From NCBI RefSeq assembly GCF_000321225.1, contig NW_004450331.1:1972090-2036089 (forward strand): DNA of 64,000 bases, in the 5' to 3' direction. The notes under the pieces were generated by a model, which saw only the letters and a list, made by a program, of their open reading frames with translations, was not told the DNA's origin and searched no databases. The DNA comes from Odobenus rosmarus divergens. Taxonomy: Eukaryota > Chordata > Mammalia > Carnivora > Odobenidae. The position numbers were made by a program, and so were the translations under genes. This document shows positions 46,001-55,059 of the stretch, piece after piece (position 1 is the first letter of the stretch; the number at the start of each line of letters is the position of its first letter).

Positions 46001-49000
46001 ACTCTTGATGTTTTTCTAAAGGGCAAGTAGATGTTTAGATTTTTGGTTATCATGTACCTGTTTAGATTTTGGGTTATTATGTATTACGTATATCTTTTAC
46101 ATTCTCAGCAACTCATCTAAAATGTTATTATCCCAACTGTCCAGCGTCAGCCGGTGACAGCCCCCTGGAGCTGAGGAAGACTCCTGATGAAACCTGCCAT
46201 ATTAACAGATACGGTTACTTTAGAGCCACCCTCACGATTGTAGGTAGGAGCAGCAGGGGAAGGGTGTTAGGATCTACCCGGGGCCAGCCTCTTGACTCTG
46301 GAGGGGTGGGGGCAGGGGCCCTACTCTCTGTTCAACGTCATACCACGTGGGCACAAGCAAAGACGCTGCCAGTTTCTAGATTCCGACTGGCCTACCCCAG
46401 CCTTCCTTAGACATTCTGGTGGAAATGAGCCCAGTGTGAGGCCCACCTACTCCTGAGCCTGCCCTGGGCCTAGATCCCCCACCCTGTGCATTCCAGAAAT
46501 CTGAATGTGCCTTGAAGGAAGGCCAGTAGCAAGTTCCCACAATTGCCACTTCCTTCCTGTAGCTGACTTCACAAAGTCCCACGTCTAGTGTGTAAGAAAG
46601 AGGGATGAACAGGGCTACCACAGATGGCTGTGTATTGTGGGCACTGCCCACAGGCACCCCAGAGAAGACAGATGGGGCCCGAAGCCCAGCTGAGGCACCC
46701 CGGTTCTGGAGATGGGGCTAAATCCCCAGCTGTGCACCCCGGGGCTGAGAGAAGCCAGTGCCCCCTGAGCCCAAGGGCTGCATATTCCCTGGGGATAGGG
46801 TTCCCTTTCTCTGAAATTCCTGTCCAGAAGGAATGCAGCCTTCTAACACATACACAAGCTCCAGAAATGAAAAGCCAGGTTGGAATGAGGAGCAATTCAG
46901 TTTGACTTTGAAAGTGCTGCATAGACATGTACGCACGTTACAGGGTAGACTCCCAGATCTGGTGTGATTCTGGTGTGGCAAGGACGCCGTGTCTCCGTTT
47001 GGTGTGGCTTTCTGATTTATTAAGGAATGGTTGGGTCTGGTTTCTTCTGTGTTTGATGTGTTTTTCCGTGGGGGGTGTTTTGTTAGATGGAATTCTGGAG
47101 GTCAACATCATCCAGATGACAGACGTTCTGATGCCCGCACCACAGCCTGACAACTTGCTGATGGATTTTGTCGTGACCTGCCAAGGGATGTGAGTACATC
47201 TCAGGCAGAGGACCAGGCCAAGGCCTGAGCAGGGGCACTAACACCATTTCCCCTTCAAAGTTGATTTAGATTCCGGTTCATCGGTCAGCCGCGACAAGGA
47301 AGGGCCCCAGGAGGTGCTCAGAAGCACACTCTTGCTTTGCTAGATGGAACAATGCTCGTTACCTTTAAGCTGATGATGACATTGAATAGTAATTATTGAT
47401 TGAACACTTACCATGTTCTTAACATCTTGTATCTGTTCTCCTATTGAATCCTTACCCAATCCTGAGTCTCCTCATTTTACCGATGGGTCCCCTGAGGCAC
47501 ACAGTGATTATAGAACTTGCCCCCATAGATGGTGGGTACCTGCAGAGCATGGTTCACAGGCTATGGTTTGGCTCAGAGCCCAGCTCTTAGGCTCCCTGAG
47601 GCCCCTCCAAGTGGTGGGAAGCCAGTGTGGAATGGCCATGTCCTTGCATGAATTAATAGCAATGCCCAATAATCCTCTCTCTCTCAACTTTACAAAGCTT
47701 TTTCTTCCTTTTTTTGAAGTTTTCTTTTTTAATTTTTTAATTTTTTTAATGATTTATTTATCTGAAAGAGAGAGAGAGCAAGCACAAGGTGGGCAGAGGG
47801 AGAGGGAGGAGCAGGCTTCCCGCTGAGCAAGGAGCCCGATGCGGGACTCGATCCCAGGACCCTGGGATCATGACCTGAGCCGAAGGCAGTTGCTTAACAA
47901 CCAAGTCACCCAGGCGCCCCTACAAAGCTTGCATTACATAATTTGACTTCTAACGGTTTGGTTAGAACTATATAATAGACTAAATATAAGTTAATATATA
48001 AATTCACAAATTTACGTGTAAGAGGTAAATTAAGTAATTAAAATGTATATGTGTAAATGTATAAGTTAATCAAGAGAATGAGACGGTATAAAAATGTGGC
48101 CTTATCTGATACAAAGGGGTAGCTAAGAAGCTCTCCAGCTTGGGGAGAGGGGAGGGGTGACGATGAGAGAAAAGAGAAAAACCTGATGGAGGAACGAGGC
48201 CAGCTGAGAAGACAGCGCGTCCTGTATGCCCCCCCCGCCTCACCAGACCCAGCGTCAGTGTGGTCGCTCCCTCCAGAAGGTCCACTCACAAGGGAAACAG
48301 TGCCTACCACAGTAATGCATGGTCATATCGCCTCATGGTTGTCAAACCTCGTTTATTCAAGTCCCAGCTCCACCCCTAACTGCTTGTGTGACCTTGGGCT
48401 AGCTGTCTCCCCTCCCTGAGCTGGCTTGTCGCCTGCTACACTAGGCTAATCCTACTTTCCTCGTCGGGTCAGTGAGAGGAATAGACAAGACCGTGTCACA
48501 CGCCTACAGCTTTGTGTCTTGCACGTAGTAAATACTGGCTAAACAGCCACTGTTCCTGTCACTGTCAGACCTCTGCAGGGACCCAGGTGGGCCAGCTCTG
48601 GCATTTGATAGTATCTTTGCCCCACACCTAAGCCGACCACACCTGCACACATCCTAGGGAGCCCAGGTGTGGAGGAATGACTTGGACTTCACACAGTTTC
48701 CAATAGCCCCTTGCCTTTGTGTGTGTGTGGGGGGGGGGGTGTTGGTAGCGGTGGTGGTAATTTCTTTCTCCTCCACGCCCAGGGCCACACCTTTCTGAGG
48801 ATACAGGGGAAACAGCTCATACCCAGGCTTGTTGAAGAGTAAATTATATGTGACAATTTGACATCATATGGTTTGATATTCTTCTATCAGATGCAAGAAT
48901 AAAAGAATAAAGTGGAATTCAAGTTAGTTCTAGTGGAACTCTAGTCAATTTTAGGGACAGGTAATGATTATGATTGTCCCTTTTAAACTGATTTTACACC

Positions 49001-52000
49001 TCCCTCCCTGGGTGCCATCTGTCCCCCCAGCATGCCCACAGAGGTCTGTACCGTAGTTTCTGACCCTAGCTGCCAGATCACCTACAACACGGTCTGCGAC
49101 CCTGTCGATGTGAACACAGGTGATTCGTGCTTCCTGACTGTGAGAAGAGCCTTCAGGGGGTCTGGGACATACTGTCTGAACCTCACTCTGGGCGATGATA
49201 CAAGCCTGGCCCTCACGAGCACCCTTGTCCCTGTCCCCGCAAGAGGTAAGTTTTGTTTTATGCTTGTACGAACATTTCATGTTGCAGGGGCAGTGTGTGT
49301 CCTATACTAAAGCCATTCAAGACTTCACTATCAATGTTTAACTTTATTTCAGTGCAAAAATCATTGAACTATTGTTAATGTGGATTGGACAACTGGCATT
49401 AAAGTCCAGTAGCAAATCTACTTAGAGAAGGGATGAGAGAGAGAGACCCAATGAAATAATGACTAAAGATAAGTCTTCTGACGAAAAAAATCAGCTGTGA
49501 TCATGGACCAGTAATAATGGGATATGATTACTGCGTGCTTGAAGAGATTTATATGTCAAGGGAAAAGTATAAAGCCTAACATCCAAAAATAACAGTGTTC
49601 TCCAATTAACTTATAAAAAGGGGGAGACTGGTACGCTGTCGTCATTAGAATCCACCTAGGCAAAGACATGAAACCAGGAAAAGAAATGAGAAACCAGCTG
49701 GACTGCTGGCTCCTTTCTAATTTGCCATGTGTCCTCTCTTTCCCTTCCCAAATTCTACCAAGCATTACGCTGAAACAGTAACAAACCAACTTGCCTAGTC
49801 CTCAGATGTTCACCAGTAAATCTACTCTTTGCCGCCCTAGTGCTCGGAGAGGTGAAATGCTAGTGGACTAACGAATCTCATTGAGAAATTGTCATTTACT
49901 GCTGGCTTCCAACTTTCCCAGGCACCAAATTAGGATTCCACCTGGTGACCCTAGCTGAATTTCACTTCAGTCTACCTTGTTGTAAGATACTGCTTTCTCT
50001 CTCAGAAGAAACGCTCTGTGGTGGAATGGGAAAGAGGGATTAAATGGTGCACACATTACAACACTTATTTTGATGCTTCATTTGAGTATTGTTAGGCACA
50101 ACCTAATGACTAACTCACAACTCCTTTGGATTTGGAGCCTATCTCATAAGGTAAAATGTACTGAAACATAGATTTACTCATTAACTGTGTAAAAGGCAGC
50201 TTTAACCTCATTGAAAGAAAAGCTTAAGCAACCATACATATAATAATGTGTATGAGGGCTTATAGTTGGTGAGATCTGAGGCACAGATTTAAAAACAAAA
50301 CGAGACACAGGTGCCCTGCTTCCTCCAAGGCCCGGGTTGGGGAGCTGGGAGGGTGAGGAGGAAGGAGGCAGGCTGGGGCACTTGGACCAAGTGAGTGCGG
50401 GTCTTCTGAGCCGTCACCTCCAGGAGCTGCTGTGGTTACTCTTGGGCTGCCAGGGCAGGGTGGGGGGGTGTAGAACAGCCTTTTAGGGTCATAACCTATT
50501 CTGTGAAGCTTCCTCGGGGCTGGCAAACCACTGTTCTCTTATCTAGATTAGATGTTTAGATATTGGCTTTCCTTTAATTCTTCTTGCAGTGAGTGGTACC
50601 TTTAGGGGACCTGAGCCATTTTCAAAATCCAAATAAAGGAAGCTCAGAAAGAGAGCTTTTAATGCAGGGGGGATTGTAACTTGATGGCTTGGGGTTTCAA
50701 AGTCAGAATTTCAGAAACAGATCTTTGGTCAAAAGCAAACCCAAAGACTTTCAGCAGAAATGACTTTTATTCATTGATTCCATGAACGTTCGTGAAGCAC
50801 CTGCAATTCTTTCAACAAATACTCATTGAGCATCTACTCCACGCCCAAAAGAGCTGCAGGCGTGAGATACACAGTCCCAGACAGAGTGAGGAACAAGAAG
50901 ATGAAGAAGATCCCTCCCTGCCTTTGTGGGTGGAAAGAGACAACACCTAAGATGACATTGTGCAGAAAATACAAGAAAATAAAACCAGGCATGGAGAGCG
51001 ACAAGCATGGGGGAGAGAGGGCACAGAGGCTGGCTGTCCAGATTGGGGAGGTCCCTGACAGGCCTGCCCACCCAGCAGCATCTGCCTGTGAAGGGCCTTC
51101 TCTGAACTGAAACCTTTCAGGAGTGAGCAGTCCATTGAGATGGTTGTAGACCACTGGTAGGGCTTGAGTTTTATTCTGTGTATAAGGGGATCCTCCGGCA
51201 GGTTTAAAGCATGATCTGATTGATACTTTTAAAGATCATTCTGCCTACCGAGGGAAGCGGGGATCATGGGAAGGTAAGAGTGGAAGCAGGTAGACGAGAT
51301 GTCCTCTCAGGGGGAGAAGACTGGTGGCTGGGACTGCAGCGGTGGCAGAGGGGATGGAGAAAAAAGATAAATTCCAGTTACACCTTGGCAGTAGTGACGA
51401 GACGAGTTAATTTGCTGGTTTCCGGGAATACAGAGAAGATGTAATCCCTGCCTTGTGGTTCCCACAGTCTGGTAGGAGAGAAACATGTATAAAGCAGTAC
51501 TTGCAACACGGTGTGATTGAGGCAGAGGAAGAGAGGCAAGTAGAGGAGTGACACAGGCAGGTGTGGTGACCTGGTGCCCTCGTGAATGTCCGGAAGGCAC
51601 CCCAAAGGGGTGAAAACTTGAAATGAGCCAGGGGAAGGATGTTCCTGGCAGAGGGCATGGAGATTTGAAAGAGCAGGGGGGAGGATAGGCCACTCCCAGG
51701 ATTTTTAGCACAGCTGGATAGAGGGAGATGGGGCCAGAGGAGCGGCCAGGAGGGTCATGTAGCCCTTCACCATGTGGGTGCTGTTGGGTCAGCTGAGACC
51801 TGAGCAGGTGTCTCCAGGACATGACATCTCTCTTCTGAGCCCTTAACGCGGTGTTCCAGACATGCTAACTAATTCTCTAAATGGAAGATAAGCTGACCCA
51901 AAGACTATGTATTATTTAATGGAAAAGATTACTTAAAACCCAGAGGGAGCCATATATCTTCTGATAGCTCCCTTCCTCATTTATTTAATTGCATTACAAG

Positions 52001-52758
52001 TAGCATGTCCTCTAGGCGGAAGACGTCGCTAATACTGTCTTGCTTCTGTTTTAAGACCCAGCTTCCCCTTCAAGCATGGCAAATGGTGCCCTGGTCTCCG
52101 TTGGCTGCTTAGCCATATTTGTCACTGTGATCACCCTTTTAGTATACAAGTAAGTTGCTGCTTTTAACACTTAAATCACTATAGTATATTGTCAAAAATA
52201 AATTGCATATTCCTGCATAAATGGGCCATTTTCCCTTTTTTGCTTTTAAACGGTCTATGTAGGGGAGAAAAATCTAACATTGAATGAATACCAAACAAGA
52301 CTATTAATTTTGCTGTGGGTTTTTTCTTTTAATCCTAAAAATGCTACCAGACATCATAACTTTACAAAATTGTGTCAGCTTAGTGTTTAACATATAATCG
52401 CAAATTATAGTAGGCAGGCACATTTCTTGCATGAAGAAGGGAAAATAACTATACTTTGATTAGACATCAATGTCTTAAAAGCTGTGGATTGGATTAAATG
52501 GAATTAACCCTTTTGTACTTGGCATGTAAGAGATTATAGTAACATATTCCAGTTGGAGATCTTTTTTTTTTTTTTCAATCTGTCTAACACATTGTTTTCA
52601 GAAAACACAAGGAATACAAATACCTGATAGGAAACGGTACTGGGATTGTGGTCAAAGGCAAAGGCCTGAATGTCTTCCTCAACCACGCAAAGGCCATGTT
52701 CTGCCCTGGAAACCAGGAAAAAGATCCATTGCTCAAGCACCAACCGGAAACTGTTTAA
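30941..52758 (+). CDS. GPNMB: GPNMB, transmembrane glycoprotein NMB (11 coding exons, 568 aa)
   Basis: Eleven exons join with consistent phases into 1707 nt. The product is a type I glycoprotein of melanosomes, late endosomes, lysosomes and the surface of macrophages, osteoclasts and melanocytes, and a paralogue of PMEL. What I see: a hydrophobic signal peptide (about residues 1-22); a PKD domain in exon 6 with WNFGD at 280-284; a short Pro-rich stretch at 317-333; N-glycosylation sequons at N134, N197, N246, N272, N297, N303 and N309; a transmembrane helix at about 497-516; and a cytosolic tail with EKDPLL (556-561), the acidic dileucine sorting signal of this family. Length fits the human isoforms (560 and 572). 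Known for the family: MITF/TFE control, ADAM-type shedding, and binding of integrins, syndecan-4 and CD44. Odd here: the RGD of the human protein is replaced by KED at 64-66, and there is a cysteine pair at 340/345. Identity is very secure; exact splice borders are by eye. Confidence 0.97.
31640..31772 (+). mobile_element. short SINEC copy, intron 1
   Basis: Head GGGGCACCCCGGTGGCTCAG, then GGTCATTAGTTCAAGCCCC, ending in ACTTGAAAAACAAAA. The short tRNA-only type. Confidence 0.88.
32400..32540 (+). mobile_element. MIR-like SINE (tentative), intron 1
   Basis: GACTTAGTGCCCTTGAGCTTTC..CTCATTTGATAATCTGGGCAATGG resembles the MIR core. Reverse MIR-like sequence also appears at 32305-32385. Confidence 0.5.
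33120..34640 (-). mobile_element. L1 3' region, reverse, intron 1
   Basis: GTAGATTCACATGCAATTTTGAG, CCTGGCAACTACTAATCC, CATTCTGATAGATGTAAG, GTTTGCAAATATTCTCTCCC and TTCTGTTCCATGGACCCC follow the antisense L1 3' order. Carries a SINE at 33723. Confidence 0.8.
33723..33891 (-). mobile_element. SINEC copy, reverse, inside L1
   Basis: Reversed body ending CACCCAGGCGTCTC, with a G9 run. Flanked by GCATGTTT repeats. Confidence 0.9.
34690..34870 (+). mobile_element. MIR-family SINE (tentative), intron 1
   Basis: GGACAGTGGAAAAAATCAGTCCTGGGAATC..GACCCTGAGTAAATTCTGTCAC..TGTAAAATGAAGTG follows the MIR order. Confidence 0.6.
36000..36480 (+). mobile_element. L1 internal fragment (tentative), intron 1
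   Basis: A-rich sequence with AACAAGATGGTAGACTTAAATCC, ACTACATTAAAAAAA and TGTCTACAAGAAACCCACTT, as in the L1 ORF1/ORF2 region. Confidence 0.65.
36538..36632 (+). mobile_element. SINEC 3' half, intron 1
   Basis: Begins mid-body (GGCTCCCTGCTCCGGTGGGG) and ends CTCTGTCAAATA, where it runs straight into the reverse copy at 36633. Confidence 0.88.
36633..36808 (-). mobile_element. SINEC copy, reverse, intron 1
   Basis: Starts TTTATTCATTTGACAGAG and ends CACCCAGGTGCCCC. Forms a palindrome with 36538-36632 with no A/T-run between. Confidence 0.92.
36822..37019 (-). mobile_element. SINEC copy, reverse, older subfamily, intron 1
   Basis: T-rich start, body ending GCGCCACCCAGGTGCCCC. About 215 nt upstream of exon 2. 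Confidence 0.92.
37235..37387 (+). CDS. GPNMB: GPNMB coding exon 2
   Basis: 153 nt, phase 1 to phase 1, residues 24-74. The acceptor (ATAG) follows a mixed T/A tract and the donor is GTAAAT. It includes the conserved run MREHNQLAGWSSDEN. Codons at 37354-37362 read Lys-Glu-Asp where the human protein has Arg-Gly-Asp. Intron 1 upstream is about 6.2 kb. Confidence 0.95.
37988..38092 (+). mobile_element. short SINEC copy, intron 2
   Basis: Head AGGGCACCTGGCTGGCTCAG, GGGTCATGAGTTCAAGCCCC, A16 tail. Flanked by AGGCATAAAGATGGG and AGGCATTGGGATG. Confidence 0.92.
38186..38329 (+). CDS. GPNMB: GPNMB coding exon 3
   Basis: 144 nt, phase 1-1, residues 75-122, starting GGHVQAILTSDSPALVG and ending in YEKNCRN. 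Acceptor CTAG, donor GTAAGG. A SINE tail lies 94 nt upstream of the acceptor. Confidence 0.95.
39293..39388 (+). mobile_element. short SINEC copy, intron 3
   Basis: Head GGGGCGCCTGGCTGGCTCAG, GGGTCATGAGGTCGAGCCCC, tail TTTAAAAAGAAAAAA. Confidence 0.9.
39389..39720 (+). mobile_element. ancient L1 3' sequence, intron 3
   Basis: TTAACATTTTGCCATAG, GTATGTGACCCTTGATTAGA, TGTGGTTATGTAGGTTAATG, GGAGATATATGCCAAAATCC. Includes an A-run of about 23 at 39670. Confidence 0.55.
40041..40205 (+). CDS. GPNMB: GPNMB coding exon 4
   Basis: 165 nt, phase 1-1, residues 123-177. It contains sequon N134-W-T, a His-rich run (QHHHH) and FPHHPGW. It is about three residues shorter than my recollection of the human exon, in the acidic stretch after the sequon. 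The donor is CTTG|GTTGGA, with T rather than a purine at +3. The join to exon 5 restores the expected reading HTLGQYLQKLG, so the border is well supported. Confidence 0.93.
40550..40860 (-). mobile_element. L1 3' UTR-like fragment, reverse (tentative), intron 4
   Basis: TTTAATGACTGCATAATATTCCACTGTG and nearby sequence resemble antisense L1 3' UTR. Confidence 0.5.
40920..41117 (-). mobile_element. SINEC copy, reverse, intron 4
   Basis: The 14-nt duplication TGAAGTGGTTATTT is at 40906-40919 and 41118-41131. Full-length reversed body. Confidence 0.95.
42631..42789 (+). CDS. GPNMB: GPNMB coding exon 5
   Basis: 159 nt, phase 1-1, residues 178-230. It contains sequon N197-V-T and the conserved LGPQLMEV and VKDVYVVT. 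Acceptor CAAAG with a short pyrimidine tract; donor GTGAGT. Confidence 0.95.
43113..43424 (+). CDS. GPNMB: GPNMB coding exon 6 (PKD domain)
   Basis: 312 nt, phase 1-1, residues 231-334. It encodes nearly all of the PKD fold: LPIMFNVLIHD, then YYKWNFGDNTG, then NHTYVLNGTFSLNLTV. It ends in a Pro-rich linker from PGPCPSPAPKPPKPT. Sequons are at N246, N272, N297, N303 and N309. The NNPT at 292-295 is not a sequon because Pro follows N293. Acceptor TTTTAG, donor GTAAGT. Confidence 0.96.
43484..43672 (+). mobile_element. SINEC copy, intron 6
   Basis: Head GGGGCGCCTGGGTGGGTCAG, tail CAAATAAATAAATCTTTG. It begins only 59 nt after the exon 6 donor. Confidence 0.92.
44550..45230 (-). mobile_element. 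L1-like 3' sequence, reverse (tentative), intron 6, split by a SINE
   Basis: TACAAAATTAATGCATGTTCC, GGACATCTTTCCCTTGTCAG, TTTAACCATTCTCTTATCGATGG are common in antisense L1M 3' UTRs. Confidence 0.5.
44680..44872 (+). mobile_element. SINEC copy, intron 6
   Basis: The 17-nt duplication AAGAGTTAAACCTTGTT is at 44663-44679 and 44873-44889. Full-length copy. Confidence 0.95.
45250..45439 (-). mobile_element. SINEC copy, reverse, intron 6
   Basis: ATATAGCTTCCTTCT (45235-45249) and ATATAGCTTCATTCT (45440-45454) flank it. Confidence 0.94.
45628..45778 (-). mobile_element. SINEC copy, reverse, shortened body, intron 6
   Basis: T-run, then a GAGAG-rich stretch, ending CTACCCAGGCGCCCC. The middle of the body is deleted. 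About 330 nt upstream of exon 7. Confidence 0.9.
46109..46243 (+). CDS. GPNMB: GPNMB coding exon 7
   Basis: 135 nt, phase 1-1, residues 335-379. The second half (ELRKTPDETCHINRYGYF) matches the family well. The first half (THLKCYYPNCPASAG) is divergent and carries cysteines 340 and 345. Acceptor TTCTCAG, donor GTAGGA. Confidence 0.93.
47087..47189 (+). CDS. GPNMB: GPNMB coding exon 8
   Basis: 103 nt, phase 1 in and phase 2 out, residues 380-414. It encodes the strongly conserved GILEVNIIQMTDVLMP and FVVTCQG. Acceptor GTTAG, donor GTGAGT. Confidence 0.96.
47395..47620 (-). mobile_element. MIR SINE, reverse, intron 8
   Basis: CTATTGAATCCTTACCCAATC..CTCATTTTACCGATGGG..CTGAGGCACACAGTG..GAACTTGCCCCCATAGATGG follows reverse MIR. 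Confidence 0.75.
47701..47920 (-). mobile_element. SINEC copy, reverse, intron 8
   Basis: TACAAAGCTT at 47691-47700 and 47921-47930 is the target duplication. Confidence 0.94.
48340..48560 (+). mobile_element. MIR SINE, intron 8
   Basis: CAAGTCCCAGCTCCACCCC..CTTGTGTGACCTTGGGCTAG..GTAGTAAATACTGG follows MIR from the tRNA part to the 3' end. Confidence 0.8.
48717..48742. repeat. (TG)n then G-run
   Basis: Short TG repeat followed by about 10 G, intron 8. Confidence 0.8.
49031..49245 (+). CDS. GPNMB: GPNMB coding exon 9 (cysteine-rich membrane-proximal region)
   Basis: 215 nt, phase 2 in and phase 1 out, residues 414-485. It contains PTEVCTVVSDPSC, TVCDPVDVN and GSGTYCLNLTLGDDTSLALTS. Acceptor CCCCCCAG, donor GTAAGT. 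Exons 8 and 9 together are 318 nt, so only joint skipping would keep frame. Confidence 0.96.
50770..51820 (+). mobile_element. ancient LINE-like repeat (L2-type, tentative), two copies, intron 9
   Basis: TCAACAAATACTCATTGAGC..GTTTAAAGCATGATCTGATT..AAAGATCATTCTGCC, then a second partial copy from about 51420 (GAATACAGAGAAG..CCCTGCCTTGTGG..TTCCTGGCAGAGGGCATGG). Same family as 17140-17760; label uncertain. Confidence 0.5.
52056..52149 (+). CDS. GPNMB: GPNMB coding exon 10 (transmembrane helix)
   Basis: 94 nt, residues 486-517. It encodes the hydrophobic segment ALVSVGCLAIFVTVITLLVY followed by basic residues continuing in exon 11. Acceptor TTTTAAG, donor GTAAGT, phase 2 out. Confidence 0.96.
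52602..52758 (+). CDS. GPNMB: GPNMB coding exon 11 (cytosolic tail and stop)
   Basis: 157 nt to TAA at 52756-52758, residues 517-568. Conserved parts are KKHKEY, GLNVFLN and NQEKDPLLK (acidic dileucine). The tyrosine motif reads EYKYL rather than human EYNPI, and the last six residues (HQPETV) differ from the human end. Acceptor TTTTCAG after a long T tract. Confidence 0.95.
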
Positions 52759-53665
52759 ATCTTCAGCTTTATTTCTGACCAACAGCTCACTCTTCAGGTG
52801 AGCTATGCCAGAGTTGATGACTATTAACTTCTGTTCCTAAAGATTATTGTTAAAATATATACTGGGGCTTAGGGAGGTCCAAAGGGTTTTTTTACAGGCT
52901 AAATGACATCTTAGAGAAGTAAAGAAGAATTACACTGTGCGCAGCCTCAGCCGTGTTATAGAACTGATAAAACCAGTTAGAACTGCTTTCTTTCATTATG
53001 ATTTATGTTTCACTTATAATGTCTTAGGTGATCAGTGGGATAGACACACTATGTCCAAAGAGTAGGGGGAGAAGGTACTATTCATTAGAGTCTGGCCTCG
53101 GTTCACTGGAAGGAGAGGCCGGACGCTTTCTAGCTATCCATGTTCCGAGCTAACTGAATGCTACTTCGGTGAACATGCATGAGCTCCTAGCAAAAAAGTA
53201 ACGGGCCAAACATTTAGTGTGATGTGCATGCTTCTTACACTAAAAAAAAAAAAAAAAAAGTATATACTAATCTAATACATGGGTGTGAATATTTTCCTGA
53301 AACCTGCCATGCCCAGCTGTGTAAAGGAATGCTAATCATTCATTTATTCTGTAGACCTCTATTGAGTACTTTCTGTGTATCAGGCACGCTTGCTAGGTAC
53401 CCAGCCCTACAGTCAGAGTGCTCACAGTCCTGTATATATATATATCTCAATTTCTGTACACTCGGTGCATGTATTTGAAATTATATATTATGATTTTCCA
53501 AAGAAGGAGGCCCCTGCTTTTCCTACTGGTTTCTCTATTTGAATGATATAGGGACTTGATCAGTAAGGGTTTTACTTCCATTTGTAATTAAAACTCTCTA
53601 CCAGATGTCAGACAGGACATGCTTTTTTTTCTCCTTCCTGAAAAATAAAGGATGAAAAGAGATAA
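52759..53665 (+). other. GPNMB: GPNMB 3' UTR
   Basis: From the stop codon to just past an AATAAA at 53644-53649. About 0.9 kb agrees with the known GPNMB mRNA length. It contains an A-run at 53242-53259 and no recognised interspersed repeat. The cleavage site is inferred, about 15-25 nt after the hexamer. Confidence 0.75.
53644..53649 (+). terminator. GPNMB: polyadenylation signal of GPNMB
   Basis: Canonical AATAAA at the end of a repeat-free 3' UTR, followed by a T-rich stretch at 53683-53695. Confidence 0.7.
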
Positions 53666-53949
53666 GATCTTGGAATTATAATTCTTTTTCCAATTTATTG
53701 TTCACCTTTCTATTGCGTTTACAGTTGAGACACATAAAAAGTTGTTTAGCGCTGCCCCATGGAGCACTGATCATTTCATAAGTATTTTATATTTTGAAAT
53801 ATATATAGTATGTTCAATTTCAGTAAACGTAATACATAAATGTATATTAATCAGATCGATCTAAAAAAAGGAGTTTCTGTGAACAAGTGTTCTGGACTCT
53901 TTGAACAGTCAGTATTAAAAATAAAGGCAAGAGGAGAGTTCTAGGTCAG

Positions 53950-54165
53950 AGATCAGCAAACTTTTTCTGTAACGGGCTAGGGAGTCAACACTTTAGGCTT
54001 CGTGGGCCATACAGTTTCTGTTGTAACTACTCACTTCTGCTCTTGTAGCACGAAAGCAGCATTGATGTAAATGAAAGAGCATGCTGTGTTCCAGCAAGAG
54101 CATATTTACAAAGGCAGGTAGTAGGCCGGATTTGGCCCATGGGTCGTAGTTTGTTGACCAATGTT
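53950..54165 (+). mobile_element. hAT-like MITE
   Basis: GATCAGCAAACTTTTTCTGTAACGGGC..GGGCCATACAGTTTCTGTTG..GGCCGGATTTGGCCCATGGG..GTAGTTTGTTGACC, a common non-autonomous hAT family with inverted ends. Confidence 0.8.
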
Positions 54166-54509
54166 CTAAACTAAAAAAGACCAAAGAGACACAGCAATCA
54201 AAAGTAATTTAGGAATCTAGACTGCATGTTAGCATTAAAAAACAAACCACTATGAAAGGCATTCTTGTGACAACTGAGGGAAATTTGAATACACGCTGGA
54301 TACTAGATATAAAATTGTTAATTTTCTTAAGGATTAGTCAAGATTTTCTTAAGCAGTTGGTGGACGCCAACATTTAGTCTAGTTCTTTCACTTCGTAGAT
54401 GTCCTGGAGGCCAAAAATAAGCTATTTTTTTCTGAAATCATCTCCAAAGATTACAACATGTGCCAAACACAGATTGTTGAAATTCCTCTCTAATTACGTG
54501 CTGGCTGTA

Positions 54510-54720
54510 GGTCAGTGGTTCTCAACACAGATTACTATGCCCCTTGGGGGCACTGGCAATATTAGGAGATGTTTTTTGGTTGTCGTAATTAGGGTGGAGG
54601 TCCTGCTGGTATCTAATGGGTAGAGGCGGGGGAAGCTGCTGAATATCCTACAGTCTACAGAAGAGCACCCCACAACTAAGCACCCCATGTTATGTGGCCC
54701 CAAATGTCAGAAACCCTGTT
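54510..54720 (+). mobile_element. MER20 DNA transposon
   Basis: CAGTGGTTCTCAACA..GGCAATATTAGGAGATG..TTTTTGGTTGTC..TATCTAATGGGTAGAGGC..GAAACCCTG. Confidence 0.88.
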
Positions 54721-54749
54721 GTGGACTAAGTGAAGAGGTCCAGAATGTG

Positions 54750-54965
54750 GATGTGAAGACAGAAGGTTTGGATTTGAATCCTGCCCTGCCATTTGAAGCT
54801 GAGTAGCCCTGGGCCAGTTTTTTGGCCTTCCTGAGCTCTAGCCTCATCTGTAAAGTGGATATGCAATCCTTCCCTAGCGCAATTCACGGGGCTGCTACCA
54901 GTCCACCTGAAAGAACAAATGGACATGACAGCACTTTGTATACGGCAATAGTGGTATATACTCCG
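54750..54965 (+). mobile_element. MIR SINE
   Basis: GGTTTGGATTTGAATCCTGCCC..GTAGCCCTGGGCCAG..CTCATCTGTAAAGTGG. Confidence 0.8.
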
Positions 54966-55059
54966 TGTGAGGCCCAAGGACACGAGCAAGGTGAAGAGGC
55001 GTTATCATTTTTGTGAGGATTAGGAGGCCAGGACGTTAGTTCCTAAAGCAGAAATGTAA

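Noticed and set aside
51307..51822. 171-codon minus-strand frame in GPNMB intron 9
   Set aside because: It lies over two copies of an ancient repeat whose pyrimidine-rich antisense is naturally stop-poor; overlapping frames exist in the same place.
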